Assembly: GCA_021613335.1 (NCBI GenBank)
Contig: JAJTWR010000260.1
Coordinates: 1,320,001-1,384,000 of the forward strand
Direction: 5' to 3'
From: Whitmania pigra
Lineage: Eukaryota > Annelida > Clitellata > Hirudinida > Haemopidae
Length of the DNA: 64,000 nt
The notes under the pieces are model-generated. The model saw nothing but the letters and a program-made list of their open reading frames with translations, ran no database searches and was not told the DNA's origin. Below, in pieces: positions 37,101 through 45,095 of the stretch. Position 1 is the first letter of the stretch, and every line of letters starts with the position of its first letter. The position numbers and the translations under genes are program-made.

Positions 37101-37419
37101 CGCTCATACCTGAAATTTCAAAAAAGGGTTACTTTCCATTTTTAATTCTTCTGCTGTAATAAATTTCATGCCATATTAAGATTTCTTTTAAGGCCAACAA
37201 ATGTCTGATGTAATAAAATAACAAGATATCAGGCTCACAATCCTGGATGACGTCCTTCCTCTAAGTCCGTGGGCGCCGAGTTCGTTATGTTTCTATTATC
37301 CAATCGTGCAAAGGCCATTATTATGTGAGAACAAAGTCTGGTATCAATGTTTTCAGGAAAGAATTCGAAATTTGTTCTATTGCGAGACCAATTAGTGTAA
37401 TAACACACTCTCAAATATT
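16096..37419 (-). CDS. GH18 chitinase-like protein with C-terminal chitin-binding domain (discontinuous gene model)
   Basis: Six minus-strand exons spread over 21 kb read, in transcript order, as a glycoside hydrolase 18 protein: 37419-37239, 37109-36875, 27021-26916, 22323-22138, 22062-21937, then a CBM14 exon at 16286-16096. Phases agree for exons 1 to 2 and for 26916 to 22323 to 22062. Phase and missing family sequence show that an exon is absent between 36875 and 27021 and at least one between 21937 and 16286 (the usual W...DDF segment). The signal-peptide exon is not found. GH18 proteins cleave or bind chitin outside the cell. The catalytic DxxDxDxE motif reads FDGLDLWFE: the third Asp is replaced by Trp while Glu remains, so hydrolysis is doubtful and a lectin-like or degenerate protein is likely. 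Joining the CBM14 exon to this gene is inference from strand and order. Confidence 0.65.
16961..18525 (-). mobile_element. Tc1/mariner transposon with terminal inverted repeats and TA target duplication
   Basis: A 1565-bp element. The first 25 bases and the reverse complement of the last 25 agree at 23 positions, beginning CAGTGCTAGAAA and including TGTTACGACA. TA flanks both ends (16959-16960 and 18526-18527), the Tc1/mariner target duplication. It sits inside an older hAT remnant, which continues on both sides. Confidence 0.92.
17229..18202 (-). pseudogene. Tc1 transposase with two frameshifts
   Basis: Starts MGKKAGLTEGERG at 18202, shifts frame near 18160, continues with helix-turn-helix sequence to 17832, then shifts again. 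The catalytic half (17229-17822) has FTDKKKFNLDGPDG, QQDNAPIHVSKA and PYLNPIENVWG. The last two acidic residues are separated by 34 residues, the DD34E spacing of the Tc1 family. Two frame breaks imply this copy cannot make a full transposase. Confidence 0.88.
18721..18988. other. No gene seen
   Basis: AT-rich DNA between the hAT remnant and the microsatellite block. Confidence 0.4.
18989..19310. repeat. (AAT)n microsatellite decaying into AAT/CTC mixture
   Basis: About 160 bp of nearly pure AAT/TAA repeat is followed by a transition zone with AATACT, CTCCT and ATCCTC words. It leads without a break into the TCC tract. Confidence 0.9.
19311..20490. repeat. About 1.2 kb polypyrimidine (TCC)n tract
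   Basis: Nearly uninterrupted TCC/CCT repeats with occasional CTC slips. One strand is almost all pyrimidine, so triplex (H-DNA) formation is possible. The long Gly, Glu and Arg runs that it encodes in all minus frames are not genes. Length may be inaccurate in the assembly. Confidence 0.95.
20491..20640. other. GC-rich homopolymer-rich segment at the end of the TCC tract
   Basis: Contains runs such as CCCCCCCCC, CCCCTTTCCCCTT and CCCCTCCCC, unlike the AT-rich surroundings. It may be real repeat-edge sequence or low-quality consensus. Confidence 0.4.
21104..21181 (+). CDS. Possible 26-codon exon of unknown gene
   Basis: A phase-0 open stretch bordered by TGGTAG and GGTGAGAC, encoding HNKLPSHGDSEKEFYMAMS. 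It looks exon-like in composition, but I found no partner exons nearby on this strand and do not recognise the product. It lies in an intron of the minus-strand GH18-like gene. Confidence 0.25.
21937..22323 (-). CDS. GH18 chitinase-like gene, two exons
   Basis: Exon 22323-22138 reads GAVKYWLDNGLPAAKLVIGM, then ALYGRCF, the GH18 strand that normally ends in YGRSF. Exon 22062-21937 reads YVVSNEYWISYENKKSLRAK, matching the late W.GYDD..S...K region of the family. Both have AG/GT borders and phase 0 at each join. The YGRSF serine is Cys here. Confidence 0.8.
22680..25875 (+). mobile_element. Non-LTR retrotransposon, L2-like, nearly intact
   Basis: Comprises a GC-richer 5' leader, one long endonuclease/reverse-transcriptase frame, a short 3' tail (GCGCCTCTGACGCTACGCA, then GGCGCTTTATAAAT) and an (ATT)n end at about 25846-25874. 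The coding strand is far less AT-rich than the surroundings, suggesting recent insertion. Tail type and domain sequence favour the L2/CR1 group; exact clade is inference. The 5' boundary is approximate and I found no clear target duplication. Confidence 0.85.
22805..25765 (+). CDS. LINE ORF: endonuclease plus reverse transcriptase
   Basis: 986 residues from ATG. The APE-type endonuclease spans residues about 57-275: VFVLTETW (Glu90), GDFNAAG (201), SDHHLIS (264). The reverse transcriptase spans about 480-800: VGLDLSAAFDTIN (first catalytic Asp, 633), GVPQGSVLGPLLF (690) and YADD (723-726). The C-terminal part has LSRLDYCNSLLYG and LHWLPIHSRITFKI, typical of CR1/L2 proteins. Family proteins nick target DNA and prime cDNA from it. 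The frame appears to shift near 25735, because the usual ending (LELFKRHLKTHLF) continues in another frame, so the last residues of this ORF are probably wrong and the copy slightly damaged. Confidence 0.92.
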   Translation: MALHGSYTREELLSLLPHSIEGLKVSRAVRKMLFSHKVWSSRRVRSTKLQLLSQANLKLGLLNSRSAVKKAALIKDSMHDGAFDVFVLTETWIPSDAPGCIMHSLAPDSFITVHQHRGSSNDKRGGGIAVIHRHELKSTNIVSPAHAEFEGLHLKFNNRKTSFIISSLYRPPGPVTSSFLKEFEDLIEFISSHNLPFIICGDFNAAGSGTIIDEHLEKLIDSHGLIQHVTSPTHSKGHTLDLLITPSSHDSLVSSIEIKEVTYSDHHLISCNISVDKPPPSTRIIHCRSLRRIDLDVFEEDLLRLSEELLISDLDTDGFATQVHKSLEELLDRHAPIRKFSIRVGHHPNYQLSHEAIEAKKNCRRLERRYLRQRNDAARQLYKSAKETAKIAILNSRASSIKEELKSDVNPRSMWRSLHKLLHSRPPQYYTDDECSNLVNSFNSFFISKITKIHESIANTLASSTISSFPARQFSGTPISVLKPVSSEEVLKLIHSLPNKSSPLDTLPTPLLKKFALILSPILSKLANLSFSTGTFPSIFKRAQVLPLLKKPSLDPSSPTNYRPISNLSTMSKLLERLILSRIRPHITAFSNFSSFQSAYRPGFSTETALSHIFNNLTDICGKGNCAVMVGLDLSAAFDTINYQILLERLQSDFGINGLALSWLQSYLSNRTQYVKLGDYSSPPVELLAGVPQGSVLGPLLFTTYTSPLSNIILNFNISFHQYADDTSLCSILSSHNITDQLENLRKCTDAINDWHLVNFLQLNPQKSEIMFIGTPTRLKTLSPPLSISIAGTLLPSSTTLKLLGVIFDSHLTFKEHSASIIKSCNHLIWAIRHIRPLLSVDTTSALARCLVLSRLDYCNSLLYGTSASLIQSLQRVQNKLAKLVLINSTLNSMDRLKKLHWLPIHSRITFKIALMTYHTLATSTPPYLHHLLHRRQTSGLRSSSATQLHQPVHKSSLPNRGFSYASPAVWNRLPSSHPWSSSNAT
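25880..26410. mobile_element. Fold-back remnant of a Tc1 element
   Basis: The left half encodes on the minus strand a Tc1 C-terminal piece (GWPARSPDLNPIE). The right half encodes on the plus strand SGPDGYQFYWYDLRKG and SPDLNPIE. The two halves form an inverted repeat (for example GTCAGTTTAGATGTATGGA at about 26034 and its exact complement near 26327), separated by about 250 bp. Confidence 0.65.
26411..26915. other. Intron sequence of the GH18-like gene, no feature seen
   Basis: AT-rich; no recognisable coding or repeat structure. Confidence 0.4.
26916..27021 (-). CDS. GH18 chitinase-like gene, exon
   Basis: Encodes YLDFVNLKSYDFHGPWESS, then AKHSSPLYS, the GH18 segment normally written vNlMtYDfhG.w...tgh.aPLY. 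The acceptor is after TTTCAAAG and the donor is CTG|GTAAAAG. The usual Met before the Tyr-Asp pair region is Lys-Ser here. It needs an upstream exon ending with two bases of a codon, which I did not find. Confidence 0.8.
27345..28910. mobile_element. Possible pogo/Tigger-like element (decayed ends)
   Basis: The left end (CAGTCTCTATAACGAAATCG) and the complement of the right end (CAGTAAAACCTCTC, later TATAACGAAAT) resemble the CAGT...TATAACG ends of pogo/Tigger elements. The right end is followed by TA. The match between ends is poor, so the call is tentative. Confidence 0.4.
27853..28330 (-). pseudogene. MULE-like transposase remnant
   Basis: Two overlapping frames read GGPVKQVIFISDDAYLN and then AHRLLCVWHIDRSWRRNLAK, followed by a helical stretch. 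This fits the SDda...LC.WHvdr.Wr pattern of a MULE-derived transposase family. A frameshift between the two parts and the lack of a start mark it as dead. Confidence 0.55.
29012..29123 (+). repeat. 5' LTR of Gypsy element
   Basis: Aligns with 34267-34383 along its length, sharing GCGGGCGCGCTTCC, TTCTCGATGTAAA and a GTTAAACACGACA end. Divergence between the two LTRs, including a small indel, indicates an old insertion. Confidence 0.9.
29124..29136 (+). promoter_or_regulatory. Primer binding site
   Basis: TGGCGCAGTCGAC directly follows the 5' LTR and begins with TGG, as expected for pairing with a tRNA 3' CCA end. The tRNA was not identified. Confidence 0.6.
29783..31079 (+). mobile_element. 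Internally deleted hAT-like element inside Gypsy reverse transcriptase
   Basis: 1297 bp with 14-bp terminal inverted repeats (CATGGTTCGTACAG and CATGGTTCATACAG). ATGATT is duplicated on both sides (29777-29782, 31080-31085), and removing one copy restores the Gypsy reading frame. Both ends carry direct subterminal GTCCTAAAAA words. Inside, one frame has a zinc-finger-like start (about 30075-30230) and another has SHGQASIERGFSINK, a hAT-type dimerisation motif. The 6-bp duplication is shorter than the 8 bp usual for hAT, so the superfamily is tentative. Confidence 0.75.
30328..30875 (+). pseudogene. C-terminal fragment of hAT-like transposase
   Basis: Two adjacent frames encode LSHGQASIERGFSINKSM and then a basic, coiled-coil-like tail (KRKADEEDTIMQRKKLK, then LVQAEEIATLEKDLEN). 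Invertebrate genomes carry many transposase-derived proteins with this ending. It lacks the catalytic part. Confidence 0.6.
32745..34060 (+). pseudogene. Second, unrelated reverse transcriptase inserted after Gypsy integrase
   Basis: Reads LLNVEGKIFFSIMASRL, VWLDLTNAYGSVPHQLL (motif A), GIAMGCTISPSLF (motif B) and AFMDDTTLI (motif C), followed by SLGRVFDKSL in another frame and FKVWLLQFVLLPRLLWPL in a third. This is not a Gypsy reverse transcriptase. It looks like a non-LTR-style enzyme whose family I cannot name. At least two frameshifts. It lies between the Gypsy integrase and a Gypsy-like tail (RSGRPIKLPVDMV, about 34200-34240). Confidence 0.7.
34267..34383 (+). repeat. 3' LTR of Gypsy element
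   Basis: Begins TGTCATATATGTAC after a purine-rich GGAGGGACA and ends GACA, followed by the target duplication GTCCT. Confidence 0.9.
34384..34873. other. Intron sequence between Gypsy and MULE elements
   Basis: AT-rich; no gene seen. Confidence 0.4.
34874..35717 (-). mobile_element. MULE element with palindromic termini and 10-bp target duplication
   Basis: 844 bp between two copies of CAGTTAACGG (34864-34873, 35718-35727). Both ends carry GACTATTGAACG-type sequence in inverted orientation (34882 and complement at 35710). The right end is itself a hairpin of about 54-bp arms (35592-35710); the left end is a shorter version. A transposase fragment lies inside. The 10-bp duplication fits Mutator-like elements. 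Confidence 0.8.
35108..35420 (-). pseudogene. MULE transposase C-terminal fragment
   Basis: Minus strand reads VRTNNDVEGWHTKLNADAKA, the NN..EGWH motif that follows the catalytic part of MULE transposases, then a helical tail to a stop at 35108. The N-terminal and catalytic regions are gone. Confidence 0.75.
35728..36874. other. Intron of the GH18-like gene
   Basis: AT-rich. Contains GGGCTATTTTGAC-type repeat words at 36605-36690, shared with 13125-13220 and 61495-61526. No exon recognised; a missing GH18 exon should lie between here and 27021. Confidence 0.45.
36875..37419 (-). CDS. GH18 chitinase-like gene, first two recognised exons
   Basis: Exon 37419-37239 has RVCYYTNWSRNRTNFEFFP and RLCSHIIMAFARLD, the N-terminal GH18 strand with the conserved CYYTNW and CTHI-like elements. 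Exon 37109-36875 has YERLTTLKKCKKKLIVLLAV, then GWS, FIQNSIKFLRNWKFDGLDLW and FEHN. The split codon at the join (TT|G) restores GLYERL. Two usual features are altered: GGW is GW, and DGLDLDWE is DGLDLWFE. Confidence 0.85.
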
Positions 37420-38655
37420 CTGAAATATTTGAAAGGTGAAATTAGTACATTTTTTATTATTATTATTTATTATTATTATTATCATCATTATTTTATTACA
37501 TATTTATTACAATCACTATCTTATTATTACAAAGTTTTTTGAAAACGAAGATCAATAAAATTTATGACATGAAAGTAGGTTTTGCCATTTCATTCAATCA
37601 CTTTATTCAATGAGAAATGATTTTCAAAAATGGTCTTAAAAGTCAATTGTATTAGACTTGAGTTAACTTTCCAAGAAATTGTTGTATTCATATTTTAAAG
37701 TAATTTCTTATTTGTAAGTAACCGACGTAATGAAAGACATTAAATTGTTGTAATCAAACTCCTTGTATTGATTTTTTTCGTAGAAAATTCTCATAATTAA
37801 TCTAATTAAGTAATTACACCTAACCATTTGAAGAAACACAAGAAATAAAAGCAAGAGAAATGATTTTCAAAATATCCATGACCGGCTAATTATTTAAAAT
37901 GCCATCAAATGATGTCATAGATATGCATGTTTAAAAGTAATGCGAAGGTTATGCAATTGGGTCATTTCAAATGAATTCAATCAATTTTGGAAAATTTCCC
38001 ACGAAAATATATAAAATAAATTCATGTTTTGACACAAAAACAATGGTCCAAATAATGATGAAAAACAAAATATTGGTTAGATATGACCTACATTTAGAAG
38101 ATATTCCCATTTTATAGGTTGACCCTATTTTTTAAATTTTGATTTTAGAAAATCTTCCACACATGTTGTGTCAGCTATTGTTGTAAATGTGATATAGAGC
38201 AATAAATTTGTTAGATTTGTTTGCCTTAACTTTAACCTATTACAAATTTAAAATTTTGTGATTCATAATTTTTGAGGAAGGCAGCTTTTTCAAAATAATG
38301 CCTTTCAGTCATACCTCCGGTGTCCCGGAGCAAAGCCACTGCCCCACAAAAATAAAAATTAGCATCAAATATTTTTGAAAACATATTTTTTTATTTTGGG
38401 ATGTCAGCGATTCAAAAAGTATTTTGCTTGAATTCAGAAGTGAAAGTTTCATAATCACCTTCCAAGCCCTGAAATTCTCTGTACACTTACTTTCCTCAGC
38501 ATAAAAAAAGATTTAACTTTGACTAATTACTACAACAAAACTGCACTATTTGAGAGATATTGCAAGTGAAAGTGTGAAAGTAGCGATAGTGACTTATAAA
38601 CAAATATTAAATGCAAATTAGTTGAGATATAAAACTGAAGCCAACTTGATCGAAG
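37420..38655. other. Upstream of the GH18-like gene; AT-rich with a dispersed repeat
   Basis: Holds an ATT-rich microsatellite (37450-37500) and the second copy of the 13497-13625 repeat (about 37822-37945). No signal-peptide exon was recognised. Confidence 0.45.
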
Positions 38656-39147
38656 ATGAAAACAGCTTTCGTCGATACCGCGGGATGTTTGACTGAATTA
38701 TCGCTCATACAACATAAGCTCTCTTCTGCGTCAGGTGGCTCCGAAAGTGAAGACAACGAAAGTCTTCCTCAAGAGGCGGGAAACGTTGCCGTAAGCATTA
38801 TCCAATGGAACTGCCAGGGCATTCGGCCTAAAACTGGTGAACTCGCTTCTTTTTTGAATTCCCTGAAAGTTTTGCCAGATATTATCCACTTCAAGAAACT
38901 TTTCTTAAAAGCAGGCACTCTTTCAAACATCAGGGATATCAAATTTATCGATTTGATAGGCAAGACGATGTACCACACTTACATGCGTAAGGGAAGGTCT
39001 GTCATACAGCTCCGTTATCTCATCCCAGGACCCTCAGTGTCTCTCTCAACCACGGTCATCACGAAATCAAGGAGACTCAAGATTGTCGATTTCTACGTTT
39101 CTCATGGGAAATGCTTTTCAGAGGAGGAGCTGGAAAAATTTTTTTAA
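38656..39147 (+). pseudogene. LINE endonuclease N-terminal fragment
   Basis: 163 codons from ATG, including SIIQWNCQGIRPKTGELASF and LPDIIHFKKLFL. This is the opening of an APE-type LINE endonuclease, where the family usually has QWNCrGI...PDIIclqEt. The Gln-Glu-Thr catalytic segment is altered and no reverse transcriptase follows, so this is a truncated fragment from a different LINE than the one at 22.7 kb. Confidence 0.6.
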
Positions 39148-40165
39148 CTTTTTAGATAAAAAGTTTAGTCCCTAAATTCGACCACTGGTTCCAGTGAGTG
39201 GCCCCCGCCAAATTGTTCTGTAGATCCGCTACTGACAGTAATATTATAAATCCATCTGTTAATATTGACATTTGTTATCATAAAAATGTTGACGTTAACT
39301 AATCTAAAATTTGTCTAAAACTTTTTCAAAAAAAACTTTTTGTTACTTTTATTCCTTTTCAACGGATCATGGTTTTATTCGTACTTTTCATTAGAAAATT
39401 TATTTAAAACAATAAATGCAATATTTTTATTTATACTTTAGGTAACTTGCGTCTATATTTAACTATCAATTGCCTGGATAATGATAATGATGAATTTATA
39501 GTAAGCCCGCTAGCTAGCTATTCTTTTCAAGAACGCAAATTGCATGGGATTTTTCTGTGCAGTTCGAGGGGTATTTATTCTAAAAATAGGTTTGTTAATT
39601 TGCTTGATTCCCTTGTAAAGTTAATCTTAGAAAATCTTGCAACGTTCGAAAATGTTTATTAGTGATCAAACCGTTTTAATTGCCATGAGCATCAGAAATT
39701 AAATGAATTGCAATCACAGGCATTTTCCCCTTACCCTTGTCAATATTCTCCTGATATTTTTATGTTTTCTTATATCTTTCTATTAGTATGGGGTTATATG
39801 TAACTAATTTCAGCAAACCATTAACAAGACAAGGAAAGCTGACATCTTTATTTATTACGTATTATATGTTTAAATAACAAAATTACTAACGTTTTAGCTT
39901 TCACTAAGTGTCTTTAGTGTGGAAATTGTTTTCCACTATTCTGCAAGTAATATTTACGTATGCAAAAAATATTTGCACGCCTGGGCAATGCCACTGATTA
40001 TATTTGATGTGTCTAAGAAGTTAGCTTGCCATTAGTGGGGGACATTTTGTACTTTTGGTAGTGGAGATAAATTTCTGACCTACATTTTAAGAGCTTCTAT
40101 TTAATTAGAACGTTTTTACTTGTTTCAGTTGTGAAATCCTGGATCATTTATGTACAAGCCTCATC
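39148..40165. other. Intergenic, upstream of HDHD3
   Basis: AT-rich, no gene seen. TTGTTTCAG at about 40120-40128 looks like an acceptor, so the HDHD3 start codon may lie in a second exon with a noncoding exon upstream. Confidence 0.4.
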
Positions 40166-41040
40166 ATGTCTAAGACCAATCTCAAACTGCTAACATTTGA
40201 TGCGGTGAATACTATTATCAAGGTCAACCCTTGTCCTGTCAAACAATATGCTGAAGCAGCTAAGAAATTTGGAATGAAAGTTGAGGAGCAAAGAATTAGG
40301 GATGCATATGAGTTCAGTATAGTTTAGCTGAACAAAATTAAAATTAAAGCAAATTGTTATTGTAATAAATATTATATAAGAATTTAAATGTAATAAACAT
40401 TTTTAATCAACAATTTTTTTGCATTTCTAGAAACTCATGGAATTTCATGAAATTCCAACATCCAAATTATGGAAGAGATTCGAACATGAGCAGTGAAGAA
40501 TGGTGGAAGATTTTCATCAGCAAAGTTTTTAAAAATGCTGGTTACACAGAACAAGTCAATGCTTCAAGATCTCGCATGGAAGCTATTACTAATGATTTGT
40601 ATAGAAATTTTGGAACCAAGGATAGCTGGGTAGTGACTGATGGTATTCATGAAATACTTCCAGAACTTAAGGCAGTCGGGCTCAAATTAGGTGTAGTGTC
40701 CAACTTCGATGAACGACTGCCTCTGGTGCTGAGCTGCTTAAGTCTTCAAAATTATTTTGATTTTGTTGTCACTTCAATATCAGCTCGAGCTGAAAAACCT
40801 GATTCAATGATCTTCAAGCATGCCTTAAAGCAAGCAGGTGTCAGTCCTGAGGAATCAATACATATCGGTGATAGTTTGGAAGAAGATTTCATCCCTGCAA
40901 AAAGTGTTGGTATTCAGCCTTATCTTTTTGTAGATGATACAAAGCATTCAAAAGCAGAGGTTAAAATGGTTGTGCAAGATTGCTTCCTTGTAAAGAGTTT
41001 TAAGACATTCAAGGACATTATTTTAAATAAGTATAGGTAG
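40166..41040 (+). CDS. HDHD3: Haloacid dehalogenase-like hydrolase, HDHD3 type
   Basis: Two exons encode a HAD-superfamily protein. Exon 1 (40166 to about 40316) begins MSKTNLKLLTFDAVNTIIKV; the nucleophile motif is DAVNT, so the usual second Asp (DxDxT) is Val. Exon 2 (about 40431-41040) gives HPNYGRDSNMSSEEWW, LGVVSNFDERLPLVL (motif II), AEKPDSMIF (motif III Lys) and HIGDSLEEDFIPA (motif IV). Order and spacing match HDHD3, whose substrate is unknown. The only good donor in exon 1 (TTCA|GTATAG) leaves one base, while the acceptor (CTAG|AAACTC) needs two for the exon 2 frame. So the join is off by one: a sequence error, an unseen small exon or a mutation. Confidence 0.82.
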
Positions 41041-43279
41041 TATCAACATGCTCTGCATGTTTCACAAGTTTGCCATAATTTTTAGTACTAAATTGATTGC
41101 TAGAACTTTTGATTTCTGGTCCTCATATAAAATGTTAGCAAATTTATTGATGGTTAGTAGTTTCTATGAACTATCGCTATTATATCACCTGAATGGATTT
41201 TGAAGTTAAGTTATGAAAATTTATTTGTGGTAGAATTAGTTCCCACAAAAAGTTAGTAATATAGTTTCTAAGATGTTGGTGGACGATCACTTTGGGGACT
41301 TATCATGAATTGTATTGAGTGCTAAGTCATTTGCCTAAAGCAGTCTAACAAAATTTGGGTCTAAGCAGGGGATGAGAGTCATTGTGTGCGTGCCCCCAAT
41401 ATGATTGGCAACGAAACAAATTAAGAATCAAAAGGCCTGACCAGACGAGCTCTGGAATGTAAGAGAATAACGGGTGAATCGCGCACGTCTAACACCTTTT
41501 GCGACGGTGAGTGACTGGAAAATTGTGCGGCTTCGAATGGTGTATTTTTTTTATTATTGTGTTTCGCTTTATTGCGCTTAAACTGTCCCTCTGTTTAGAA
41601 CCATCTCAAGCATTAAAGTTTCATTAAGGTTAATGTAGCAGATTACATAATGAAAATAAAAAAGTAATGTCTGCGAAACTAAACATCCTGTCAGCTGAAG
41701 CTGCCGCTGCTGTTACTGTATAGATCGAATTGACTAAAAGGATTAGGTGTTATTGTGGGGGCATAATAAATAATATATTAGTAAATGTAACTAAAAATGT
41801 GCTTAGGTAAACTTTGAAATCGGTTTGAGTATCGCGCGTACATATGGAAATTCAAATTGTGTAATGCTATCAGGAATTTATCGTGAATAAATTATATAAT
41901 TACAATACATTTGCTACCAAACATTTAATTTAATTTTTCATGTTACTGTTTTATCTTCCTGCTGATCAAATTCTCTAATGTTTTTGTTCCCAATGTGTCT
42001 AATTTCATCCTTTAATGTATGCGATTGTTAGGCGTGGATGAAAAGGCCGTCACTTTTCTCAAAGCCTAAGGTATTTCTTCTTTTTAGTATGATTTTACAT
42101 TTGTAATGGTTGTTTTTATTGTATTGGAAAAGACTTATTAACCGTTCCATTCGTCTAACTAATTGCTATACAGTCATTTTAGCGCTCGTAAACACTTATG
42201 TGTCTTTTCCTTATTGTCACTGCAGTAAACCTTAATGTTAGCTGAATAACATTATGTTATTCATGCTTATTAGATTCGTTTATTTAAATAGCTACCATTA
42301 TCTAGCCATTTTATATTAATTTATGAGAAACAAGTATAATATTTCGTCGCAATAAATAATTATGATTTATATTTCTGTTTATGATGTTTCTGGTTTTTTA
42401 TATTTTGGTTATATAAACTTATTCATGGCAAATATGCAGGCTGTTTTGACAATATAAGCTAACACTAATTTAAAGAAGGTATATTAAAATGTATATAAGC
42501 CAATTAATTATGCTATGTTTGTACTGAATTGATTTGCATGTGTTTATTTTTATGTTATGACCAAGCTCACATGCAAATGGTAAATATTAATTAGTTAATC
42601 TATTGAATTTTACTAATTACCTAACGCATTGACATAATCACTATGATATATTATATCATTGTTAACTCATGTTACCTTCTATATTTCTGATATATAAGTG
42701 AAATGAAATGCCTCATCTTTTACTTCATTTATTGATCCATCGTTCTAATAAGCTTTATAACCATGGTTACTAAAGTAGACACTGTCTCTAATTTTAATAA
42801 AGCATAAATGTTAGAATTGAAGTGATTTGACAGTGAATTTATAGTTTGTTTATTTGTTTCAAATGTAAAACAGGGAGTTGTAAGTTATGTATAAGAGATT
42901 ACCTTGGAATTATTTGGAATTACTTGATGGTATTACTGTATTTTTCCATGCATAAGATGTATCCAGTTTTTAGACCATAAATTTGTTTAAAAGTGCATTT
43001 TGTGCATGGGTAAATACAGAATATTAACAGATCAATGCAGGACAACTTTTCATTGTTTTATATTTCCTTAAAGAGTTATGATTATGATGAGTTTATAATT
43101 TGTGATAAGATTTGTGAATCACATTAATTTCAGAAATTGAAAATATTCAATGAAACTGATCTGCCCTGAGATTCTGGGAATTGTTTGCCTTTAAATTATC
43201 AAGAAATTTTCTCGAGTAACCTCTGAATTTTCTGAACTGGATTTCCAAGTTTCTATAGATTTCCTTCTAAATGAACAAA
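41041..43279. other. Intergenic region and possible RAP2 5' noncoding exon
   Basis: Mostly AT-rich. A locally GC- and CpG-richer patch at about 41395-41520 ends in GCGACG|GTGAGT, a strong splice donor, and could be a noncoding first exon of RAP2 downstream. No coding sequence seen. Confidence 0.35.
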
Positions 43280-43887
43280 ATGAGAGAATATAAAGTGGTG
43301 GTGCTGGGCAGCGGTGGGGTCGGTAAAAGTGCTCTTACGGTGAAGTTCGTTTCTGGAAAGTTCGTCGAAAAATACGATCCTACGATCGAAGATTTCTACA
43401 GAAAAGAAATCGAGGTCGACGGATCTCCTTCCGTGCTCGAAATTTTAGATACTGCTGGAACTGAACAATTTGCCTCTATGAGAGACTTATACATCAAAAA
43501 TGGTTTGTAAAGTAATAATGTTTCTTTCATCTGTGAGATAGGTCATAAAGTGTTATGAATTAAATTTCAGGCCAAGGCTTTGTAGTGGTTTACAGTATAA
43601 CAAGTCTGCAGACATTCCAAGACATCAGGACGATGAGAGATCAAATTCTTAGGGTCAAGGGAAGAGACAAGGTTCCGCTACTTTTGGTCGGCAACAAATG
43701 CGACCTCTCGTCGCAGAGAGAGGTTCAGTCGGCCGACGGTTCTACGCTAGCTCACCTCTGGAACTGCCCCTTCATCGAAGCTTCGGCAAAGAGCACGAGA
43801 AACGTCAATGAAGTTTTTATTGAAATTGTCAGAGAGATCAATTGCTTCCTTGTTGCCAAAGAGTCTTCAAAATGTACTTTGCTCTAA
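43280..43887 (+). CDS. RAP2: Ras-related small GTPase RAP2
   Basis: Two exons, 43280-43502 and 43571-43887 (TAA), 179 residues. Rap2 cycles between GDP and GTP at membranes and signals to the actin cytoskeleton and MINK/TNIK kinases. Seen: P-loop GSGGVGKS (10-17), effector region [11 protein letters not shown] with Phe39, which separates Rap2 from Rap1 (Ser39), [15 protein letters not shown] in switch II with the Rap-specific Thr61, NKCD, EASAKS, and the C-terminal CAAX box CTLL, which predicts geranylgeranylation. I chose the ATG at 43280 because the family starts MREYK; an in-frame ATG lies three codons upstream. Codon GGC is split by the intron (G|GC). Confidence 0.95.
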
Positions 43888-45000
43888 TGTTTGTGCCAAA
43901 ATGAAAAGCAAGCTTATTTCCTAAACAAATCATGTGCTGAAAGTTAAAGACTGGTTCAATATTTATCATCTGTTGTGCTCATGCACCCTGGTTAAACTAA
44001 AGTCTTAGAAGCTTTTATTTTTAGCAAGAGAATTTTCATGCCTTATAATTGCTTGAAGAACCAGTCGAACTATTACAAAATTGTTTTCATCGGGAAATAC
44101 GGCCTCTCCTGTCGAGCAGTATCCTCATCGACCGTGTGAACGAGCACCTCCTTTCATTTTGAAATGTCAAACTCCTCGCTTGTGTGCAAAGTCTATTTGT
44201 TTGAATTTAATTGCATTTGTTTGGATTCAAGTATGGAATTTAAGGTTAGGACAGTGATGGTTTATTTGAAATAAATTCAGAATATATGTTTCCTATTTTT
44301 CTGTTCTTAGGGCAGTCTGAATCATTGTTTTCTTTTTTTTTGTAAGACTAACTTCTAATTTAAAAGTATTTTGGTTCAATTGCAAGGTACCCAGATACAG
44401 GTTCTGTGTCTTTAATTTCACTCAGACAGCTTTTGTTTTGTTTTTCAACATAGTGGCTTTTTAAATTACATTGTATGTCTTAGGCTTGCTTAATAAAACC
44501 CAGATGGAAACCAGATTAAAATTCATCAATTAGTTGCATCACTAAATGTTCATGTCTTGGCCAATACTTGAAAAAGTCCTCATTTATTTATGCAGCAGAG
44601 CAAACAACATTAATATACAAATTCTCAAGGTATTAGATTTATATATATTTTATTTTCTATTCTTGTAGTGTGCACATCTTAAAATTTATCAATAAGTGTG
44701 AAATTCCAAAAACAAAGAGGTATTTGGGCTAGCCATCATTAAAAATTTAGAATGAGATTCAATTCGTATGAGAGGCTTGGCTGAGATGAGTGTAACGGTG
44801 ATTGGCAAAACAACCTCATGATTTTTTGTAATATAGGGGCTTATGGTATTTGGATGGGCTCTGCCTAAGCGAATCCGACCCTACATCGTGGATAAACGAT
44901 AATTTAACTGATTTCGATTAAATAAACTTAAAAAACAGATTTTGCATCTTTACTGAAGTTAGCCATGAATAGCACATGAGGTGAAGAAAAATAATAAATT
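43888..45000. other. RAP2 3' UTR and intergenic DNA
   Basis: AT-rich with several AATAAA hexamers (for example near 44270 and 44490). No coding sequence seen. Confidence 0.45.
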
Positions 45001-45002
45001 TG

Positions 45003-45095
45003 GCTTGCAGGTTGGCCGAAGAGATAGCGCTCCTGCTTGCGGCGGTAACAGCAACAGTCGTTATGTGTGTCTTCCGCCAGCAGACACTTATATAA
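45003..45095 (+). repeat. Diverged head of the tRNA-derived SINE
   Basis: GCAGGTTGGCCGAAGAGATAG, shifted slightly, and GCGGTAACAGCAACAGTCGT line up with the head of the SINEs at 50521 and 63677. The tail is missing. Confidence 0.55.
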
